From: UBA7803 sp040219935
GTDB lineage: Bacteria; Pseudomonadota; Gammaproteobacteria; Pseudomonadales; Azotimanducaceae
Assembly: GCA_040219935.1 (NCBI GenBank)
Contig: JAVJUA010000034.1
Location: 158,800-222,799 of the forward strand
DNA: 64,000 bases
Direction: 5' to 3'
Part shown: positions 62,618 through 64,000 of the stretch, one piece after another
How positions within the stretch are numbered: position 1 is the stretch's first letter
How the letters are laid out: each line of letters starts with the position of its first letter
Program-made: the position numbers and the translations under genes
The notes under the pieces: generated by a model
Told to the model about the DNA's origin: nothing
What the model saw: only the letters and a program-made list of their open reading frames with translations
Database searches by the model: none

Positions 62618-63547
62618 ATGGCCCGAAAAAAGAAGCACGAAGACCACGTCAACCATGAAGCCTGGGCCATTCCCTACGGCGATCTGGTGACGCTGCTGCT
62701 GGCCTTTTTTGTCGTCATGTATGCCATGTCGTCGGTGAACGAAGGCAAGTACCGCATCCTTTCCGACTCCCTGGTGGCCGCCTTCCGGGCGGCGCCGAAG
62801 TCGCTGGAGCCTATTCAGGTGGGTGAGCCGTCCAAGGCGCGCACCGATTCCCAGACCGACCGGCCGCGCACCCTGGTGCCGCTGGAGGTGGAGAGCAGCG
62901 GCGAGGACCCCGCAGACAGCGGCGACGACGGCGCCGATCGCGCGCCGTCAGACCTGCCGCTCGAGTACCTGCGTGAGACCGAGATCGATCCGGAGGAGCT
63001 GGCGGCCGCCGCGGCCCTGATCGAGCACCTCACCGAGGCCATCGCCGAGCAGCTCTCCGAGCTGGTGAACCAGGACCTGGTGCGGCTGCGCCGCGACCGC
63101 TTCTGGCTGGAGGTGGAGATCAACACCAGCGTGCTGTTCGCCACCGGCAGCGCCGAGGTCTCCGCGGTGTCGCGCCCGGTGCTCGAGCGCATCAGCCAGG
63201 TGCTGGCCAATACCGGCGTGCGGGTGCAGGTGGAGGGCCACACCGATGTCGTACCGATTCAGACCGTGGTCTACCCCTCGAACTGGGAGCTGTCCGCCGC
63301 CCGCGCCGCCAACGTGGTGCGGCTGTTCGCCGAGCAGGGCATGGCGCCGCAGACCATGGCGGCGGTGGGCTTCGGCCAGCACCGCCCGGTGGCCGACAAC
63401 GACACCCTCGAGGGGCGCAACCGCAACCGCCGGGTGGTGATCGTGGTGATGGCCCATCGCGACGACATGATCCGCGAGACCTGGGCCGGACCGGACGAGC
63501 CCACGGCACCCGTGGAGGCGCCGCTGCCCCAGGTGACGGCGCGATGA
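62618..63547 (+). CDS. motD: Flagellar stator protein MotD (MotB family)
   Basis: A 309-residue stator subunit. I start it at ATG 62618 because MotD proteins begin MARxKKHEx; a TTG at 62597 is in frame but adds seven unrelated residues. Motifs: EAWAIPYGDLVTLLLAFFVVMYAMSSVNEGKY, with the ion-binding Asp (~22) in the single helix; a long acidic linker; and the OmpA-type peptidoglycan-binding domain (~165-290; LEVEINTSVLFATGSAEVS, VEGHTDVVPIQT, NWELSAARAANVVRLF). It anchors the stator to the wall. Confidence 0.95.
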   Translation: MARKKKHEDHVNHEAWAIPYGDLVTLLLAFFVVMYAMSSVNEGKYRILSDSLVAAFRAAPKSLEPIQVGEPSKARTDSQTDRPRTLVPLEVESSGEDPADSGDDGADRAPSDLPLEYLRETEIDPEELAAAAALIEHLTEAIAEQLSELVNQDLVRLRRDRFWLEVEINTSVLFATGSAEVSAVSRPVLERISQVLANTGVRVQVEGHTDVVPIQTVVYPSNWELSAARAANVVRLFAEQGMAPQTMAAVGFGQHRPVADNDTLEGRNRNRRVVIVVMAHRDDMIRETWAGPDEPTAPVEAPLPQVTAR

Positions 63548-63557
63548 GGGTGCCGCC

Positions 63558-63578
63558 GCTGGCGCCGATCCCGCCAGC
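63558..63578. terminator. Weak hairpin between convergent genes
   Basis: GCTGGCG (63558-63564) pairs with CGCCAGC (63572-63578) over a 7-nt loop, in the 44-bp gap between motD and the leftward DM13 gene. There is no T-run, so its role as a terminator is tentative. Confidence 0.35.
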
Positions 63579-63591
63579 ACCGCGCCGGTAG

Positions 63592-64000
63592 TCAATTCCG
63601 CTGAGTACCAGACTCGATCACTTGATACGCCGCAGCCGTAATGAACCGGCCGAATGCTTCACACCATACTATCGCGGCGCGGTACGCAGCCGGGTCGATC
63701 GTCGACGGTACGGGAACGGCGAAGTTCTCGAAGGTCCGCACGGGTCCGACTTCCACCATCTCGTCCCGCATGGCCAGGAAGCCGCTCTCGGTCTCGACGA
63801 ACGCTGGCGAGAGGTACAGCCGGTAGTCGGGCCCGGGGGCGAGTTCGCCTTCGAACGCGATCACGTCGGACCGCACGTACAGCATTCCCTCGCCCCAGTG
63901 CAACGGGTCGCTGTCCTGGAGGTTGCGGTGAAACTCGCCTGTGAACAGGGCGGAGGCGGCAACGGACCGCACCGCTTCGAAATCGGGCCCAGCAGGTGCG
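63592..64000 (-). CDS. DM13-domain protein (5' end outside the window)
   Basis: The frame stays open to the right edge of the window, so at least 135 C-terminal residues are visible and the start is missing; an internal GTG at 63972 is probably not the true start. The domain reads FTGEFHRNLQDSDPLHWGEGMLYVRSD, GPDYRLYLSPAFVET and YRAAIVWCEAFGRFITAAAY, matching the DM13 domain (GxFxxxxH...GxA, ...VxIWCxxFxxxFxxA). DM13 proteins are proposed extracytoplasmic redox or cofactor-binding modules. Convergent with motD. Confidence 0.7.
   Translation of the reverse strand, partial: APAGPDFEAVRSVAASALFTGEFHRNLQDSDPLHWGEGMLYVRSDVIAFEGELAPGPDYRLYLSPAFVETESGFLAMRDEMVEVGPVRTFENFAVPVPSTIDPAAYRAAIVWCEAFGRFITAAAYQVIESGTQRN

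Overview
The window is about 64 kb of very GC-rich, tightly packed bacterial DNA with almost no intergenic space. The gene set points to a Gammaproteobacterium: Pseudomonas-like flagellar order (flgM-flgN, flgA, flgBCDEFGHIJKL, fliC-flaG-fliDST, fleQ/fleR-like regulators, fliEFGHIJKLMNOPQR-flhBAFG-fliA), MotC/MotD-type stators, a sigma-54/sigma-28 flagellar cascade and an RlmK-type rRNA methylase. No mobile element, CRISPR array, tRNA or rRNA was recognised. The organism cannot be named from sequence inspection alone.

Layout. (1) 1-5.7 kb: 5' end of a probable ABC exporter gene (minus), a proline-repeat lipoprotein, a DUF480/YceH protein, a ZIP metal transporter, a stand-alone RlmK-like methyltransferase and a secreted TlpA-like thioredoxin. 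(2) 5.7-12.7 kb: an aa3/caa3-type terminal oxidase operon (subunit II carrying two cytochrome c domains, subunit I, two subunit III-like proteins, subunit IV). A repeat-rich 454-bp gap follows, then a convergent pair, a two-TM unknown and the heme O synthase CyoE. (3) 12.9-18.1 kb: a sodium:solute symporter, an orphan hybrid histidine kinase and CorA. (4) 18.2-24.8 kb: a complete LivHMGF-K-type ABC uptake operon with an acyl-CoA synthetase embedded between the ATPases and the binding protein. (5) 24.9-63.5 kb: two small conserved proteins, then an essentially complete flagellar gene set, ending with fliA-motC-motD. (6) 63.6-64 kb: the 3' part of a DM13-domain gene.

How it works together. Flagellar transcription can be read from the DNA. 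Near-perfect sigma-54 promoters lie before flgA, flgB, the fleR-like gene and fliL, with a weaker one before fliK. Sigma-28 promoters lie before flgM and fliC, with a possible one inside flhG feeding fliA-motCD. Three of the sigma-54 promoters (flgA, fleR-like, fliL) have a 14-bp GTCAA-type dyad about 95-120 bp upstream of the expected start site, resembling the Pseudomonas FleQ box. The other two (flgB, fliK) instead have a double palindrome of 37 bp, upstream of flgB and inside the fliK reading frame. This element is a candidate FleR-class enhancer.

The main oddities are these. Both flagellar enhancer-binding proteins lack an N-terminal receiver/signal domain. The FleQ-like one has also lost the LFRS arginine linked to c-di-GMP binding, while an atypical PilZ-like protein sits just upstream. 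There is no fleS kinase gene. The cluster contains no chemotaxis genes, although FliM keeps its CheY-binding N-terminus.
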